From: Chthonomonadaceae bacterium
GTDB lineage: Bacteria; Armatimonadota; Chthonomonadetes; Chthonomonadales; Chthonomonadaceae
Assembly: GCA_025352825.1 (NCBI GenBank)
Contig: JANXSG010000124.1
Span: 1 to 35,026 of the forward strand
DNA: 35,026 nucleotides
Direction: 5' to 3'
This document shows, in pieces, positions 23,667 to 32,102 of the stretch (the first letter of the stretch is position 1; each line of letters begins with the position of its first letter). The position numbers and the translations under genes are program-made. The notes under the pieces were generated by a model that saw only the letters and a program-made list of their open reading frames with translations, did not search any database and had not been told where the DNA came from.

Positions 23667-24785
23667 ATGACGAATATACAAGATAAGGTTGTTGTTCCCG
23701 TTCCACTAGGGGATAGAAGCTACAATATTACCATTCTCCCCGGACTAATAGGGACAGCGGAATGTGCAGAAAGCATCCAGGCGGATGCTCCATTCTCGCA
23801 AGCCTGTATTGTTACGCATCCTTCCCTGGCAGTGAGATATGCTCAGCCACTACTGGAATCTCTGTCCGGTCCTAAACTCAAAATTTCAATCGTCACGGTT
23901 CCCGCGGGCGAAGGCTCGAAAAATCTCCGCCAGGTGGCTAAACTGTACGATGCTTTTCTGGTGAATGGCCTGGATAGAAAAAGTCTGGTGATTGCCGTAG
24001 GTGGTGGAGTATTAGGCGATCTTGTGGGGTTCGCTGCTGCCAGTTATCTGAGGGGGATACGATTTATTCAAGTGCCAACCACACTCCTTGCCCAGGTGGA
24101 TGCAAGTGTCGGAGGTAAGACTGGCGTCGACCTACCGCAAGGAAAAAATCTTGTGGGCGCGTTCCATCAGCCGTCGGCTGTTTTGATCGACCCTATTACT
24201 CTGCAGACTCTTCCACGACGCGAACTTAGGGCGGGTCTCGCTGAGATAGTCAAGTATGGTATAATTTATGATAAGGACTATTTTGAAGAAGTGGTGAGGA
24301 GTGCAGCTTCTCTCCTCAAATGCGATCAAAATAGCCTGGTCAAGATTATAGCTCGCTCGTGTGAAATCAAATCGGCTGTCGTTTCAAACGATGAAACGGA
24401 ACAAGGGCAGCGCGCAATTCTTAATTTCGGGCACACCATTGGGCATGCACTGGAAGCAGTCACACAATATAAACGATATAAGCATGGAGAAGCAGTCGCG
24501 ATTGGCATGTTTTCTGAAGCCTTGATTGGTGAGGAGCATGGCATCACGCCTCCTCATGTAACACGCCGACTTATGGAAGCTTTGAAAGCGTGCCAGCTTC
24601 CTGTTGATTTCCCGAAAGATATTGCGTTAGAAAACATTCTCAGTGCGGCGCTGACGGACAAGAAAACTCTCTCTGGAAAACTCCATTTTGTACTTCCGCA
24701 GGAAATAGGAAGCGTCATCATTGCTGGAGATGTTCCGGAGAAAACGATTATACAGGCGCTGCAAAGACATATCGATGAGATCTAG
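23667..24785 (+). CDS. aroB: 3-dehydroquinate synthase
   Basis: Second enzyme of the shikimate pathway: cyclises DAHP to 3-dehydroquinate with NAD and a divalent metal. 372 residues, normal length. Motifs: VPAGEGSKNL, the nucleotide loop AVGGGVLGDLVGFAAASYLRG, FIQVPTTLLAQVDASVGGKTGVD, GKNLVGAFHQP, ELRAGLAEIVKYG and the metal-binding NFGHTIGHALEA and KHGEAVAIGM. No good ribosome site precedes the ATG at 23667, but it matches the family N-terminus. It is the first gene of a tightly packed group; the next start codon follows its TAG with no gap. A repeat element separates it from aroK. Confidence 0.97.
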   Translation: MTNIQDKVVVPVPLGDRSYNITILPGLIGTAECAESIQADAPFSQACIVTHPSLAVRYAQPLLESLSGPKLKISIVTVPAGEGSKNLRQVAKLYDAFLVNGLDRKSLVIAVGGGVLGDLVGFAAASYLRGIRFIQVPTTLLAQVDASVGGKTGVDLPQGKNLVGAFHQPSAVLIDPITLQTLPRRELRAGLAEIVKYGIIYDKDYFEEVVRSAASLLKCDQNSLVKIIARSCEIKSAVVSNDETEQGQRAILNFGHTIGHALEAVTQYKRYKHGEAVAIGMFSEALIGEEHGITPPHVTRRLMEALKACQLPVDFPKDIALENILSAALTDKKTLSGKLHFVLPQEIGSVIIAGDVPEKTIIQALQRHIDEI

Positions 24786-25040
24786 ATGAAACAGCCTCAG
24801 CAAACCAGGTCCATCTCGGAAATCAATACTCTGGATGCGCTCATGGCATTCAGCTGGATTCTACTTTTTGGTGGCCGATGGATTGCAGGGAATTTTCTGG
24901 TCGGTTTTGGAGTAGTATCTTTAAGTCTGCTTGACGAGTGGGATAACACCATTCTGGAACGCACCTATCTTATCCTGTTTGCAATCACAATCATTATAGG
25001 TTGCCTTCGCCGGCTCCGGAAGGAAAGCGATCCATCGTGA
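24786..25040 (+). CDS. small two-helix membrane protein
   Basis: 84 residues, not recognised. Two hydrophobic helices (about 18-48, ALMAFSWILLFGGRWIAGNFLVGFGVVSL, and 61-74, YLILFAITIIIGCL) with a short acidic loop LLDEWDNT between and a basic C-terminus (RRLRKESD). The ATG abuts the aroB stop and its own TGA overlaps the GTG of the kinase gene (GTGA), so it is a real, translationally coupled gene. Its place directly before a membrane-anchored kinase suggests, without proof, an accessory or topology role. Confidence 0.72.
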   Translation: MKQPQQTRSISEINTLDALMAFSWILLFGGRWIAGNFLVGFGVVSLSLLDEWDNTILERTYLILFAITIIIGCLRRLRKESDPS

Positions 25041-26923
25041 TTAACCAACTGGTCAATCAGCGGTACGAACTCGTTGAAAAGCTTGGTGAGAGCCCGCTCT
25101 TCGCTGTATACAAGGCGCGAGATAGGGTTGCCAACCGTGTAGTGGCAATCAAAGTAGTGCAGTCACCCTATCGTTCCAGCCAGCCTTTTACAATACTCCT
25201 GACAGAGTGTATTAACTCCGCTGCTAGCTTGGACCATCCCAATATAACTCGTATTTTTGAATGTGGTGACGAAGATGGCTATACTTTTTTCGCCACGGAA
25301 TATGTTCGCGGGATAAATCTCAAAGAGCGCATCCGAAGAATTGCCCCTTTCACCGTCTCTGTAGCCATCGATTTTGCGTGTGCAGCCGGCGATGCACTCC
25401 AATATGCACACTCAATGGGTCTTACCCATGGAGATCTGCGGCCGCATAACATTATAATTAGTCCCGAAGGAGCGCTAAAAGTCACTGATTTCGGTGTACA
25501 GCCAGCACTGGTGGCCTCGGATGAAGCTCAGAAAGAGATTTTAGAACTATCTGCACCCTATCATGCTCCTGAACTATCCACTCGTGTACCTGGCTCAGTA
25601 AGTGGTGATATATACGCTCTTGGAGCAATTCTCTATGAGATGCTCACGGGAACAGCTCTCTTTTCTGGAGAATCCACTGAAGCGATTGCGGATCATCACG
25701 CATTCTCTAATATTCCTTCACTGCGAGCGCTAAACCCCGGGGTACCTCGATCTGTGGAGGGAATAGTTCTCAAATGCTTGCAGAAACGACCGGAAGATCG
25801 TTATGGAACTTCATCCGAGTTGCTGACAGATCTGAAAGCCGTGCGAGATGCCATGAGGTTTGGAAAACCGCTCTCATGGTCACCAATCGATACCGAAAGT
25901 AGTGGGCAGGAAACACCTACAGTCAGCAGTGGAATACGCAATTCTCTGCCAACAGTTCCAAGAATTCCACTGCCTGTAGCCGATGTTGCTGCTTCGAGTA
26001 CACTTGCTATGCCTTCGAGAAATCGCCTCCGCGCTCAAAATGAACGTGTCTCTATCTATCTGCGAGCTGCACTCATATTTGTTACCTGCATCATCTTCGC
26101 AGCATTAATCGGATTTACCTGGGTGTGGAGCTCGATGTGGAGCCAGCCCGCATCTATTTCCATTCCACAGTTTGTGGGCAAGCCCATTGATGAGGTGCGG
26201 AATCTCACGGAAGGCCTGAAAATTCGGCTGATCGAACATGCGGAGTTCAGTGACAAGCCGCGTGATATCGTGTATCAGTCTGATCCCAAAGGGGGAGCAC
26301 TGACACGGCAAAACCATGTGATAAATGTATGGTTCAGTAAGGGGCCAGCCTACGTCAATGTTCCGGATATTACCGGGCTAACCAAAGAAGATGCCGTTCA
26401 AAAATTGAAAGATGCAGGATTAACTCTTGGGATAATAATGACAGAATCAAACAGTACAGTACCCTCCAATCATGTAATCCGACAGGATGTATCTTCACGA
26501 AAGCGCATCTTCCACGATACTGCTGTAGGCATGACTATTAGCGACGGCCCTAAAATTGGGGAAATTGCTGCTCGAGATGGATCCGATCAGAATCTAGGTA
26601 CGGATGCGAATAAAACAACATCAGATCAATCACCACAGGTTAGTACAAATCCTTCGGAAGCGGATCAGCAAGCACACTCTTTTGAAAGAAATATTAGCAT
26701 TCCACGAGATACTTTAGGGCGAAGAAAAGTTCGAATTGAGTACAAAGATGCGATGGGAGCGCCAGTTTCCGTCATAGACGAAGAGAGAGGTGAAGGAGAT
26801 AAAATCCCAGTAAGCTTCACATACTACGGAAAAATGATTACCCTCACAATATACTATGACGAGAAAAAACAGTGGGAGAAAACATTCGATCCGCTGTTAA
26901 CTCAGAATCAGAGGGTTCAATGA
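25037..26923 (+). CDS. PASTA-domain serine/threonine protein kinase
   Basis: Membrane-anchored Hanks-type kinase with extracytoplasmic PASTA domains, which bind peptidoglycan fragments and couple wall state to phosphorylation. The GTG at 25037 (overlapping the preceding TGA) gives 628 residues; an ATG at 25001 would overlap the upstream gene and is not favoured. Kinase domain about 9-265: VAIK Lys39, catalytic loop HGDLRPHN (131-138), DFG (151-153). Features unusual for the family: HGD for HRD, Arg for the loop Lys, and a P-loop GESPLF lacking the GxGxxG pattern. Then come a Ser/Pro-rich linker, a membrane helix (about 345-366), two PASTA repeats (about 373-436 and 438-505) and a further C-terminal domain of unknown type. 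The stop overlaps the rpe start. Confidence 0.93.
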   Translation: MINQLVNQRYELVEKLGESPLFAVYKARDRVANRVVAIKVVQSPYRSSQPFTILLTECINSAASLDHPNITRIFECGDEDGYTFFATEYVRGINLKERIRRIAPFTVSVAIDFACAAGDALQYAHSMGLTHGDLRPHNIIISPEGALKVTDFGVQPALVASDEAQKEILELSAPYHAPELSTRVPGSVSGDIYALGAILYEMLTGTALFSGESTEAIADHHAFSNIPSLRALNPGVPRSVEGIVLKCLQKRPEDRYGTSSELLTDLKAVRDAMRFGKPLSWSPIDTESSGQETPTVSSGIRNSLPTVPRIPLPVADVAASSTLAMPSRNRLRAQNERVSIYLRAALIFVTCIIFAALIGFTWVWSSMWSQPASISIPQFVGKPIDEVRNLTEGLKIRLIEHAEFSDKPRDIVYQSDPKGGALTRQNHVINVWFSKGPAYVNVPDITGLTKEDAVQKLKDAGLTLGIIMTESNSTVPSNHVIRQDVSSRKRIFHDTAVGMTISDGPKIGEIAARDGSDQNLGTDANKTTSDQSPQVSTNPSEADQQAHSFERNISIPRDTLGRRKVRIEYKDAMGAPVSVIDEERGEGDKIPVSFTYYGKMITLTIYYDEKKQWEKTFDPLLTQNQRVQ

Positions 26924-27606
26924 GCCGAATAATGGATATCATGATCGCCCCCTCTCTGCTTGCCTCCGACTTTGGCAGGCTTGCTGAGGCTGCCGAACAG
27001 TCTGAATTGGCAGGAGCTGAATTTCTCCATTTTGACGTGATGGACGGCAGTTTTGTACCTAATCTTTCCATGGGGCCGGCCGCGGTGAAGTGCCTCCGCC
27101 CTGTCTCAAAAGCGATATTTGATGTCCATTTAATGATTGAAAACCCAGATCAGTTTCTAGAATCTTTTGCACATTCCGGAGCAGATATTATCACAGTACA
27201 GGCTGAAGCTTGTGTTCATCTGCAGAGAACACTGGCTCAGATTCGCAAGCTTGGGGCAAAAGCAGGCGTCGCGCTTAACCCAGCAACCCCCCTCTCTGCA
27301 CTGGACTATATCTTGGATGATCTAGACTTAATTCTGGTAATGACTGTAAACCCTGGATTTGGAGGACAGGAGTTTCTGCCACAGATGTTGGATAAGATAG
27401 TATCTGTCCGCGAGCGTATATCAAGGGCGGATCACCCTATTCATCTGGAAGTCGACGGAGGAATCAGCAAGGAGACTGCTGGCATAGTCGCCAGGGCAGG
27501 TGCGAATGTACTTGTCGCTGGAACGGCTATCTTCGGCTGTTGGGATGGTATCGCTTCGGGAATTCGAACCGTGCGAGAGGCAGCGATAGATGGGATGAAG
27601 ACATGA
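26920..27606 (+). CDS. rpe: ribulose-phosphate 3-epimerase
   Basis: Interconverts ribulose 5-phosphate and xylulose 5-phosphate in the pentose phosphate pathway. 228 residues from the ATG at 26920 (an earlier in-frame ATG lies inside the kinase gene); GAGGG precedes it. TIM-barrel motifs are complete: IAPSLLASDFGRL, HFDVMDGSFVPN with the metal His/Asp, DVHLMI, VMTVNPGFGGQ and VDGGI. It overlaps the kinase stop (ATGA) and its own stop overlaps the next start (ATGA), which indicates coupling. Kinase-rpe neighbourhood recalls the prkC-rsgA-rpe arrangement of other bacteria, but no rsgA is present here. Confidence 0.97.
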   Translation: MSRIMDIMIAPSLLASDFGRLAEAAEQSELAGAEFLHFDVMDGSFVPNLSMGPAAVKCLRPVSKAIFDVHLMIENPDQFLESFAHSGADIITVQAEACVHLQRTLAQIRKLGAKAGVALNPATPLSALDYILDDLDLILVMTVNPGFGGQEFLPQMLDKIVSVRERISRADHPIHLEVDGGISKETAGIVARAGANVLVAGTAIFGCWDGIASGIRTVREAAIDGMKT

Positions 27607-28025
27607 ATTCTCCACTTGATGGAATTGTATCCCAGAGGGCAAGAAATCTCAGGACTACGGCAAATACATTCCTTATCGTGGTCTTGATTATGAGTATCTA
27701 TGGCGGATCGGTTTTGATGCCATCCATCAATCACTTTGTTACCTCCAACCGTCAGCAAATCACCACAAATCAAACTTTTAACCTGTCCGACAAGAACCCC
27801 AAAGTGGCTCCACACCAGATAAGAATTAAGAAATTAATCTCGGTTCAGTTAATACTAGCTTATGCCTACTGGAGTGTATGCGGGCTTTTCGTGCTGGCAA
27901 CATTTTTTGTGGTCTGGCTCTATATGCGTGAAGTTTCACGAGGATATCTGGATGTGCGTAAACAGATTGTAATGGAGACTATCGGTAAAACGTCTGAGCA
28001 AGATCCTGATGAAAATATTCGATAG
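27603..28025 (+). CDS. small membrane protein, two helices
   Basis: 140 residues, not recognised. From the ATG overlapping the rpe stop (ATGA) it has a basic N-terminus, one helix (about 20-40, TFLIVVLIMSIYGGSVL), an exposed middle (about 45-80) and a second helix (about 83-107, LAYAYWSVCGLFVLATFFVVWLY). The charged tail ends in DPDENIR. Its end overlaps the ribD start by 17 bases. The coupled position makes translation very likely; no function is inferred. Confidence 0.7.
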   Translation: MNSPLDGIVSQRARNLRTTANTFLIVVLIMSIYGGSVLMPSINHFVTSNRQQITTNQTFNLSDKNPKVAPHQIRIKKLISVQLILAYAYWSVCGLFVLATFFVVWLYMREVSRGYLDVRKQIVMETIGKTSEQDPDENIR

Positions 28026-29145
28026 CCATCTCCCCGATGCAGTAGAAGATTCTCGCTGGATGCGCCGAGCATTACGAATTGCTGCAAAAGGATATACCGC
28101 GCCAAATCCGATGGTTGGATGCTGTATAGTCAAAGATGGCGTTCTAGTGGGGGAAGGATACCATACACTGGCAGGGAAACCTCACGCCGAGGCCGAGGCG
28201 CTGTCTGCTGCTGGTGACAAAGCTAAAGGAGCAACGGCCTATGTTACTCTGGAACCTTGCTCCCACTGGGGGCGAACTCCTCCGTGTGCAGATGCACTCT
28301 GTACTGCTGCAGTGAAAAGGGTGGTAGTAGCCACTCTTGATTCTAATCCGAAAGTCAGCGGCCAGGGATTAGACCGGATAAAGGATGCAGGTATTTCGGT
28401 GCGCGCCGGGGTGATGGAGAGTCAGGCTAGAAAGTTAAATGAGGCATTCTTCCATTTCCATGAGAAGAAAAGCCCCTTTTTTATTTTGAAATCTGCCGTT
28501 ACTTTAGATGGAAAAACTGCAACCCGAACTGGCGATTCACGCTGGATTACTGGCGAAAGATCAAGAGCATTTGTACATCAACTTCGGGCAAAATGTTCTG
28601 CGGTCATGGTGGGTATAGGAACACTTCTCGCGGACGATCCTAAGTTGACATCAAGAATAGCGCGTAGGAAATCCCCCAAGCAGCCACTTCGTATTGTGCT
28701 GGATTCCCATTTGCGAACTCCCCTCTCTTCTCGGGCAGTGCAGGAAGCTCGCTTAGAGCCTGTATCAGCTCCACTACTGATTGTGACCACCACCCACGCA
28801 TCCAAAGAAGCAGAACATTTATTGTTCGGCGATGGTGTGGAGATATTGCGCCTGGAATCGGGGAGTGATGGAAAGGTACCATTAAAAGCACTTGAAGAGG
28901 AACTGTTCCAGCGACAGATCATCAGCGTGCTGGTGGAAGGCGGAGGTACACTGAATGCTGCCCTGGTGGAAGCCGGTATGGCGGATAAAATATTAACATT
29001 TATCGCTCCAAAGATCATCAGCGGCAGCGATGCCCCCACCTCTTTTGAGGGTGTAGGGATTGCAGCTATGGCGGATGCCATTCACCTGAATTCCATGGCG
29101 GTTCGACGGTTTGATCAAGATATACTCATAGAGGCTTATCTGTAG
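28009..29145 (+). CDS. ribD: bifunctional riboflavin deaminase/reductase RibD
   Basis: Two steps of riboflavin synthesis: deamination of the pyrimidine intermediate, then reduction of its ribosyl side chain. 378 residues. Deaminase domain (about 15-145): zinc site HAEAEA (His59, Glu61) and PCSHWGRTPPC (Cys84 and Cys93), with the substrate motif PNPMVGC. Reductase domain (about 150-378): SAVTLDGKTATRTGDSRWITG, VGIGTLLADDPKLTSR and VEGGGTLNAALVEAG. It overlaps the end of the upstream membrane-protein gene by 17 bases and is followed 28 bp later by riboflavin synthase. No FMN riboswitch precedes it, as expected for a gene inside an operon. ribBA and ribH are not in the window. Confidence 0.96.
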   Translation: MKIFDSHLPDAVEDSRWMRRALRIAAKGYTAPNPMVGCCIVKDGVLVGEGYHTLAGKPHAEAEALSAAGDKAKGATAYVTLEPCSHWGRTPPCADALCTAAVKRVVVATLDSNPKVSGQGLDRIKDAGISVRAGVMESQARKLNEAFFHFHEKKSPFFILKSAVTLDGKTATRTGDSRWITGERSRAFVHQLRAKCSAVMVGIGTLLADDPKLTSRIARRKSPKQPLRIVLDSHLRTPLSSRAVQEARLEPVSAPLLIVTTTHASKEAEHLLFGDGVEILRLESGSDGKVPLKALEEELFQRQIISVLVEGGGTLNAALVEAGMADKILTFIAPKIISGSDAPTSFEGVGIAAMADAIHLNSMAVRRFDQDILIEAYL

Positions 29146-29173
29146 TATTGTTTCCAGTGAAAGGTCGAAGGGG

Positions 29174-29794
29174 ATGTTTACAGGTCTAGTAGAAGAGTGC
29201 GGTCGCGTGGTAGAAACTATAATTGAAGGTCGATCTGCTCGACTCACTGTTCATTGCGATATCGTGAGTCAGGGAGCCAAATTAGGCGATAGTATTTCTG
29301 TGAATGGCTGCTGTCTCACAATCGTCCAAATGGAAAATGTAGAACTCACTTTCGATGCCGTGCCTGAGACACTATTCCGAACTAATCTTGGGGCGCTATT
29401 GGCCAACGATCGTGTAAATCTTGAACGACCGCTTCTTGTCGGAGATCGACTTGGAGGCCACTTTGTTCAGGGGCATATTGACGGCGTTGGGAAAATTATA
29501 TCGATGACTGAGAACGAAAACGCAGTAATAATCGAAATATATGTGCCGGCGCCACTTCGCCGATACCTGATTGAGAAGGGATCCATCACAGTCGATGGTG
29601 TCAGCCTGACAGTTGCGGAAGTCCGATACGAATCTTTTACTGTCTGGACGATTCCTCATACGCGCGCAGTGACGAATCTCGGCATTCGCAAGCCAGGTGA
29701 CGAAGTCAATTTGGAATGCGACCTTCTGGGAAAGTACATTGAACGATTGATGGAAGCTCGCAAGCCCACGTCTCCTCCTTCATTTTCTCTCTGA
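29174..29794 (+). CDS. ribE: riboflavin synthase alpha subunit
   Basis: Converts two 6,7-dimethyl-8-ribityllumazine molecules to riboflavin. 206 residues made of two homologous lumazine-binding barrels. MFTGLVEECGRV at the N-terminus and GDSISVNGCCLTI in the first half, mirrored by KGSITVDGVSLTVAEV in the second, are diagnostic. GGHFVQGHIDGVG links the barrels. AAAGG lies nine bases before the ATG. It is the last gene of the aroB-to-ribE cluster; a 184-bp gap with no clear terminator follows. Confidence 0.97.
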   Translation: MFTGLVEECGRVVETIIEGRSARLTVHCDIVSQGAKLGDSISVNGCCLTIVQMENVELTFDAVPETLFRTNLGALLANDRVNLERPLLVGDRLGGHFVQGHIDGVGKIISMTENENAVIIEIYVPAPLRRYLIEKGSITVDGVSLTVAEVRYESFTVWTIPHTRAVTNLGIRKPGDEVNLECDLLGKYIERLMEARKPTSPPSFSL

Positions 29795-29978
29795 AAATCA
29801 AAACTATTACTCCCTGCCCATAAGCTCTAGATTAAGGATTTTCGCGAAGCAATTCATTTCGTCGTCTCAAAGTATGCCAGCAATACTAATGGATTCTTTC
29901 GTATGCCGAACGATTGGCACTGATTGTGCAAGATTATCTCCTACCTTCGAAAATATCGAGGGTAGTGAGGTAGTACCA

Positions 29979-31091
29979 ATGATTATAAGATGGTTATCCC
30001 ACCTGTTTTTTACAGGCATTTTGATAATATGCGCAAATAATAGTACGTTCGCAAATAGTGCGCACGCTGTAAATGTATCGCTTTCGAAAAATATCTACAC
30101 TATATCAGTCGATCTTCGCTCGGGTGCGCCAATGATGCCTACTGATGCAGTCGCAGCTGCTTCATGCACGAATGCGCCTCAAAGAATGAACTTTATTTGG
30201 CATGTATCTCTCGACTGGAATTTCCCCGCATATCCAACGCATCATTCGATCAATCAACGTTCCTTCATCCAGCCTTCACCTCTGCATTTAGATTTCGGAA
30301 ATGAGGTTCGTGGTGGAACACTGAAAGTGACTGCGGAAATCGTGATCGATGGACAAAAATTACGTGGTACGGCTGTAGCGAAAGTAATTGCATTGAACCC
30401 CACCAGAGAGCAGATACTTAGATCATTCCCAACGAACCGTTTCGGTCTGATTGCGTCTAAAATAGGTGTGTGGGAGAGCGGAATGCGACAGTTCAACCCT
30501 GTGTCAGCTCGTGTACAATCTGGATTGCCCTACACCTCAATTACGAATGATGTGGGACTAATGCAGTTAAATCCAGGATGTGGCAGTTTATCGTCACCAG
30601 ATCAGATTTGGGACTGGAGAGCGAATGTTCGGAGGGGACTAGTCATCTTGCGTAGTAAGTTCGAAGCGAGCCGCAGTTACCCATTTGAGCTTATTTCATC
30701 ACAATCAGTGAGTAACCAGCCTTCACGCACCTATCTTCCTTCAAGACATGCCGTGAGAGATTTTCGTAATACTACCGTGCAGTCAGCTCTTGGCCTTTCC
30801 TCTATTGTGGGAACAGGTCAAATGACAGGAGACATGGATGTTGACCATATCGCTCTGAGCGAATGGGAGCGAGATGCGATTCGCAGGTATAATGGCGGTA
30901 GAGAGTATAGCTGCGAACTGCGGTTGAATACACATACAAGACAGCTGGGAGCAGCTGACTGGAAGCAGGATGCGACACGCGGTGGTATTAAACCTGCATG
31001 TGGCGATCGTGATTATGTACGGCATGTTCTCAGATCTCGAAGCGGAATGGTACTGCTTCTTTCAAAACCACCGCGTATGTTTAGCTATTAG
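29979..31091 (+). CDS. exported lytic transglycosylase-like protein
   Basis: 370 residues from the ATG at 29979, which has GAGG eight bases upstream and gives a proper signal peptide (MIIRWLSHLFFTGILII..., cleavage near ANSA). An upstream in-frame ATG at 29874 would bury that peptide and is rejected. After a beta-type N-terminal region (about 30-145) comes a lysozyme-fold segment. It has SKIGVWESGMRQFNP with a candidate catalytic Glu, NDVGLMQLNP (the GLMQ motif), a helix pair NVRRGLVILRSKF, RRYNGG (the YNGG element) and DYVRHVL. These are the landmarks of SLT-type transglycosylases, which cut peptidoglycan to anhydro-muropeptides, although the middle part is unusually long. It precedes murQ by 63 bp. 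Confidence 0.75.
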   Translation: MIIRWLSHLFFTGILIICANNSTFANSAHAVNVSLSKNIYTISVDLRSGAPMMPTDAVAAASCTNAPQRMNFIWHVSLDWNFPAYPTHHSINQRSFIQPSPLHLDFGNEVRGGTLKVTAEIVIDGQKLRGTAVAKVIALNPTREQILRSFPTNRFGLIASKIGVWESGMRQFNPVSARVQSGLPYTSITNDVGLMQLNPGCGSLSSPDQIWDWRANVRRGLVILRSKFEASRSYPFELISSQSVSNQPSRTYLPSRHAVRDFRNTTVQSALGLSSIVGTGQMTGDMDVDHIALSEWERDAIRRYNGGREYSCELRLNTHTRQLGAADWKQDATRGGIKPACGDRDYVRHVLRSRSGMVLLLSKPPRMFSY

Positions 31092-31139
31092 CGCAGCTCA
31101 GATAACCAGATGATTACTCTGGCCATTATTCTTAAGAAA

Positions 31140-31154
31140 TGGAGAAATACTCCA
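31140..31154 (+). promoter_or_regulatory. ribosome-site hairpin of murQ
   Basis: TGGAGAAATACTCCA: a perfect 5-bp stem whose left arm is the GGAG ribosome site, ending directly at the ATG (31155). It decides the start over the in-frame ATG at 31110 and could hide the site. Confidence 0.4.
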
Positions 31155-32084
31155 ATGAGTCAGCCTGAACTAATTATCACCAAACTCGCCGATTTGGAGA
31201 CTGAAGCAAGAAATCCACGAACTTCTGATCTCGATACACTTTCTACCGAAGCGCTTGTAAAGGCTCTCCATGATGAAAATATCACGGTACTAAAAGCGGT
31301 GGAGGCGACTCTGCCGTATCTTTCCGATCTGGTGAATCAAACAGCGGATAGGCTCATCCTGGGGGGGCGGCTGTTCTATGTGGGAGCAGGCACCAGCGGG
31401 CGGCTAGGTGTTTTGGATGCAAGCGAATGTCCGCCAACTTTTGGTGTAGATCCTGGCCTGGTGCAGGGGATAATTGCTGGTGGAGATAAAGCGCTCAAAA
31501 AATCAGTGGAAGGTGCGGAAGACCTCGATGATCTCGGCGCATCCGATCTTCATGCTGCAGGAATTACCATTAATGATGTCGTGGTTGGAATATCAGCGAG
31601 TGGGCGCACCCCTTACGTAACAGGGGCCCTGCATTCGGCAAAAACTGTGGGGGCGCTGACAGCAGCTATTGTTAATGTTTCCAACTCCGAGCATTCGCAT
31701 CATGCTGCGATCACCCTGGCTGCGATTACCGGCCCCGAATCCATTTCTGGATCCACTCGAATGAAAGCAGGCACCGCCCAGAAGCTTATTCTGAACATGC
31801 TCAGTACGGCAGTCATGGTGCGCCTTGGAAAAGTTTACGGCAACTTGATGGTTGATGTACGCGCAAACAACGATAAACTTCGAGATCGTGCTATTCGGAT
31901 TGTTACAGCAGCAACAGGTTCAGACCACCTTGCCGCAGAACGTGCGCTCGCGGATACAAATGGAAGAGCGAAATCGGCAATCGTGATGCTGATTCTAGAT
32001 ATATCCCCTGCGGAGGCGGAGAGCAGACTTGCTCGCGCAGGAGGCTGGGTGCGCCGTGCGCTCGAACTGAGCGATTCGGATTAA
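31155..32084 (+). CDS. murQ: N-acetylmuramic acid 6-phosphate etherase
   Basis: Cytoplasmic enzyme that removes the lactyl ether from MurNAc 6-phosphate to give GlcNAc 6-phosphate during peptidoglycan recycling. 309 residues with the SIS fold: LETEARNPRTSDLDTLST (the substrate-binding TE.RNP motif), FYVGAGTSGRLGVLDASECPPTFG, IIAGGDKALKKSVEGAEDL (Glu of the active site), GISASGRTPYV, and GSTRMKAGTAQKLILNMLST. All are highly diagnostic. It follows the transglycosylase-like gene, which could supply its substrate precursors. It converges with the PpiC gene, only 18 bp between stops. Confidence 0.97.
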   Translation: MSQPELIITKLADLETEARNPRTSDLDTLSTEALVKALHDENITVLKAVEATLPYLSDLVNQTADRLILGGRLFYVGAGTSGRLGVLDASECPPTFGVDPGLVQGIIAGGDKALKKSVEGAEDLDDLGASDLHAAGITINDVVVGISASGRTPYVTGALHSAKTVGALTAAIVNVSNSEHSHHAAITLAAITGPESISGSTRMKAGTAQKLILNMLSTAVMVRLGKVYGNLMVDVRANNDKLRDRAIRIVTAATGSDHLAAERALADTNGRAKSAIVMLILDISPAEAESRLARAGGWVRRALELSDSD

Positions 32085-32102
32085 CGCTTAAGTATCTGCC
32101 AC

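Noticed and set aside
27990-28010. FMN riboswitch before ribD
   Set aside because: ribD starts inside the preceding gene; there is no room and no FMN-element sequence.
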